A DNA stretch of 7,583 nucleotides, taken from NCBI GenBank assembly GCA_937892405.1, contig CALAFS010000027.1, positions 1 through 7,583 of the forward strand. Direction: 5' to 3'. The position numbers and the translations under genes are program-made. The stretch is from an uncultured Clostridia bacterium. GTDB taxonomy: Bacteria; Bacillota; Clostridia; Oscillospirales; CAG-272. The notes below the pieces were generated by a model. That model was not told the DNA's origin and did no database searches. It saw only the letters and a list, made by a program, of their open reading frames with translations. Positions 5,725 to 7,583 of this stretch are shown piece by piece. Numbering within the stretch: the stretch's first letter is position 1; every line of letters starts with the position of its first letter.

Positions 5725-7515
5725 ATGTTTAATACAAACGGGATTTCCCATGTGACGATCGATGCCGATTTTTGCGTTGTCGGCGGCGGTCTTGCAGGAC
5801 TGTGTGCCGCGATTGCCGCGGCGAGAGGCGGCAGTCGGGTCGTCCTGATGCATGAGCGCCCCGTCCTCGGCGGAAACGCATCTTCCGAGATCCGCATGTG
5901 GATCTGCGGCGCAAAGGGTGAGAACAACCGTGCCACCGGTATCGTCGAAGAACTGGAGCTTGAAAATTATTACCGGAACCCCGAGAAGAACTATTATCTT
6001 TGGGACAGCGTCCTTTTTGAAAAAGCGAAGGCGGAAAAGAATCTCACGCTTCTTCTGAACTGTTCTTGCCTTGATGCGGACACGCAGAACGGAAAGATCC
6101 GCTCTGTGACCGGCTGGCAGATGACGACGCAGTCAAAGATCACCGTAACGGCGTTCTACTTCGCGGATTGTTCGGGCGACAGCGTTCTTGCGCCGCTGAC
6201 AGGTGCGGACTTCCGCTTCGGGCGGGAATCTGCCGACGAATTTCACGAGAAAATCGGTGTAACGGTCGAAGACGCGAAAACGATGGGCATGAGCTGTCTG
6301 ATCCAGGGACGGCTGACCGATAAAAAACATACCTTCATTCCCCCGGAAGGTATCATCCGCATGACGCCCGAGATGATCCGTCTCCGCAAGCCGCGTCTTT
6401 ATATGTCGGCGGAAAATTTCTGGTATCTGGAGCTTGGGGGCGACAGAGACAGTATCCGCGACACCGAGAGCACGCGCGACGAGCTGATCGCGCTTGCGCT
6501 CGGCATGTGGGACTATATCAAAAACAGCGGCGAAGTGGAAAAAGCAGACTATTGGGATCTTGAGTTTCTCGGATTTCTTCCCGGGAAGCGGGAATCCCGC
6601 CGCATGATGGGTCCTTACCTCATGACACAAAACGATGTGCTTGCGGGAGGGAAATTCGAGGACACCGTCGGCTTCGGCGGTTGGCCGCTCGACGATCACC
6701 CGCCGGAGGGATTTTATCATCCCGGTGATCCGAACTTCTGCATCACGCCGCCCTCCCCGTACGGAATTCCCTTTCGCGTGCTGTACAGTCGGAATGTGGA
6801 AAATCTGTTTTTCGCCGGGCGCAATATCAGCATGACGCACGCGGCAATGAGCTCTTCCCGCGTGATGGCGACCTGCGCAATCCTCGGCGAGGCGATCGGC
6901 GAAGCAGCAAACCTCGCGAGAGAATTTCATCTCACACCGGCGGGTGTGGGAGAGAAAATCCGACTCTTGCAGGCGCGCCTGATGAAAAACGGCTGTTTTC
7001 TCCCCTATCTCAGACGCGAGATTCCGGATGCGGTTCTGCATGCGACATTGATCGGCGAAGCGACGGACGACGCGCTGAATCGGTTGCGCAACGGCGCGGA
7101 TCGGAACAATCACACCTATGGCGAAGAAGAGCAAGGCTGCACGCTTCCGCTCGGCAAGCCGGTGATCTATCGTTTCGACACTCCGCTTTTCGTAGAGAGC
7201 GTCCATCTCGCCTTTGACAGCGATCTTGATCGGAATACTCTGCCGGGTGACATCATCGAGCGGCAACATTCAATGCGCTCGAACTTCTACCCCGACTCTC
7301 CCGTGATGTTCGTGCCGAAGACGCTGATCCGCTCCTATACCCTTTCCGGAATTGACGAGGCGGGCAAGGAAATCTTAATCGACAAGCAGGAAGATTTTCA
7401 TAATTTTATCAAAAATATTCCTGTCGGTTGCAAGCTCCGCGAGCTTCGTTTTCTTCCGATCGCCACTTGGGGCGAGGGGGAAAATGTGCACCTCTTCTCC
7501 TTTGATTTTTGCTGA
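5725..7515 (+). CDS. FAD-dependent oxidoreductase, function unknown
   Basis: This is a 596-residue soluble flavoprotein of the FAD_oxidored type (Pfam PF12831-like). The N-terminal Rossmann motif is clear: a beta strand, GGGLAG (20-25), then acidic E44, which should hold the adenosine ribose. The family blocks follow: GGNASSEIRMW (49-59), ADCSGDS (147-153), PGKRESRR (286-293) and the late FAD contact FFAGRNISMTHAAMSSSRV (362-380). Residues about 440-596 form a separate, beta-rich C-terminal region that I cannot name; it could be a jelly-roll-like accessory domain. There is no signal peptide or membrane segment, so it should act in the cytosol. GGAGGT lies 8 nt before the ATG. Relatives often sit near carbohydrate-use genes in my memory, so a sugar, polyol or glycoside substrate is possible, but nothing in this sequence proves it. 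The upstream AraC-type gene and shared operator point to substrate-induced expression. Confidence 0.88.
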   Translation: MFNTNGISHVTIDADFCVVGGGLAGLCAAIAAARGGSRVVLMHERPVLGGNASSEIRMWICGAKGENNRATGIVEELELENYYRNPEKNYYLWDSVLFEKAKAEKNLTLLLNCSCLDADTQNGKIRSVTGWQMTTQSKITVTAFYFADCSGDSVLAPLTGADFRFGRESADEFHEKIGVTVEDAKTMGMSCLIQGRLTDKKHTFIPPEGIIRMTPEMIRLRKPRLYMSAENFWYLELGGDRDSIRDTESTRDELIALALGMWDYIKNSGEVEKADYWDLEFLGFLPGKRESRRMMGPYLMTQNDVLAGGKFEDTVGFGGWPLDDHPPEGFYHPGDPNFCITPPSPYGIPFRVLYSRNVENLFFAGRNISMTHAAMSSSRVMATCAILGEAIGEAANLAREFHLTPAGVGEKIRLLQARLMKNGCFLPYLRREIPDAVLHATLIGEATDDALNRLRNGADRNNHTYGEEEQGCTLPLGKPVIYRFDTPLFVESVHLAFDSDLDRNTLPGDIIERQHSMRSNFYPDSPVMFVPKTLIRSYTLSGIDEAGKEILIDKQEDFHNFIKNIPVGCKLRELRFLPIATWGEGENVHLFSFDFC

Positions 7516-7531
7516 AGTTACAGCATATAAT
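7502..7531 (+). promoter_or_regulatory. possible promoter of a gene beyond the window
   Basis: A perfect -10 TATAAT (7526-7531) stands 18 nt after TTGATT (7502-7507), which matches four of six -35 positions. The -10 overlaps the perfect 10-bp palindrome ATAGCGCTAT (7530-7539). No start codon with a ribosome binding site follows before the window ends, so the target gene is not seen. A -10-like TATAAT also occurs on the minus strand at 7547-7552. Confidence 0.45.
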
Positions 7532-7583
7532 AGCGCTATGTAAACAATTATACACAAAAAGCAGCCATCGGCAATCGCTTTTG

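Noticed and set aside
6133..7269. A 378-codon minus-strand frame inside the oxidoreductase gene
   Set aside because: It is wholly antisense to a gene with clear FAD motifs, and no domain is visible in its product.
7547..7574. Minus-strand promoter TTGCCG (7569-7574) with TATAAT (7547-7552)
   Set aside because: The spacing of 16 nt is possible, but it would transcribe only the antisense strand of the oxidoreductase gene and the -35 is weak. There is not enough to list it as a feature.
7557..7582. AAAAGC...GCTTTT hairpin as the terminator of the oxidoreductase gene
   Set aside because: The outer stem is only 6 bp and mostly A-T, the inner pairing is poor, and the window ends before any T-run can be judged.

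Overview
The window looks like chromosomal DNA from a Gram-positive, low-to-mid GC Clostridia-type bacterium, probably a gut Oscillospirales or Christensenellales relative. The reasons are strong GGAGG-type ribosome binding sites, sigma-A promoters with extended -10 elements (TGnTAAAAT), and a divergent GyrB/ParE-type topoisomerase subunit of a form I associate with Clostridia. The taxonomic call is an inference. There are five complete protein genes and no sign of RNA genes, insertion sequences, CRISPR or phage.

Left half (about 1-3775, minus strand): a probable two-gene operon. A strong promoter (TTGACA, 17-nt spacer, extended TAAAAT) reads leftward into a 666-residue type IIA topoisomerase B subunit. 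After a 30-nt gap comes gpmI, the cofactor-independent phosphoglycerate mutase of glycolysis, which is 550 residues and of the long form. The 64 nt left of gpmI hold no gene.

Centre (3776-4541): a divergent intergenic region carries the topoisomerase promoter and, on the plus strand, the promoter of a YfcE-type metallophosphodiesterase gene. That gene ends at a perfect 15-bp-stem terminator.

Right half (4542-7583, plus strand): an AraC-family regulator with an N-terminal PocR-like sensor domain is followed 105 nt later by an uncharacterised cytosolic FAD-dependent oxidoreductase with a C-terminal accessory domain. Both genes have a promoter preceded by the identical 13-mer TGCAGAAATTTAC at nearly the same distance from the -10 box. 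This suggests that the regulator controls itself and the oxidoreductase. The 9-nt core GAAATTTAC occurs a third time at matching spacing upstream of the phosphodiesterase gene. I found it nowhere else in the window.

The most interesting content is therefore this small regulator/enzyme module with a readable candidate operator. The substrate of the oxidoreductase and the ligand of the regulator are unknown. The left half is housekeeping, apart from the divergent topoisomerase subunit and its pairing with a glycolytic gene.
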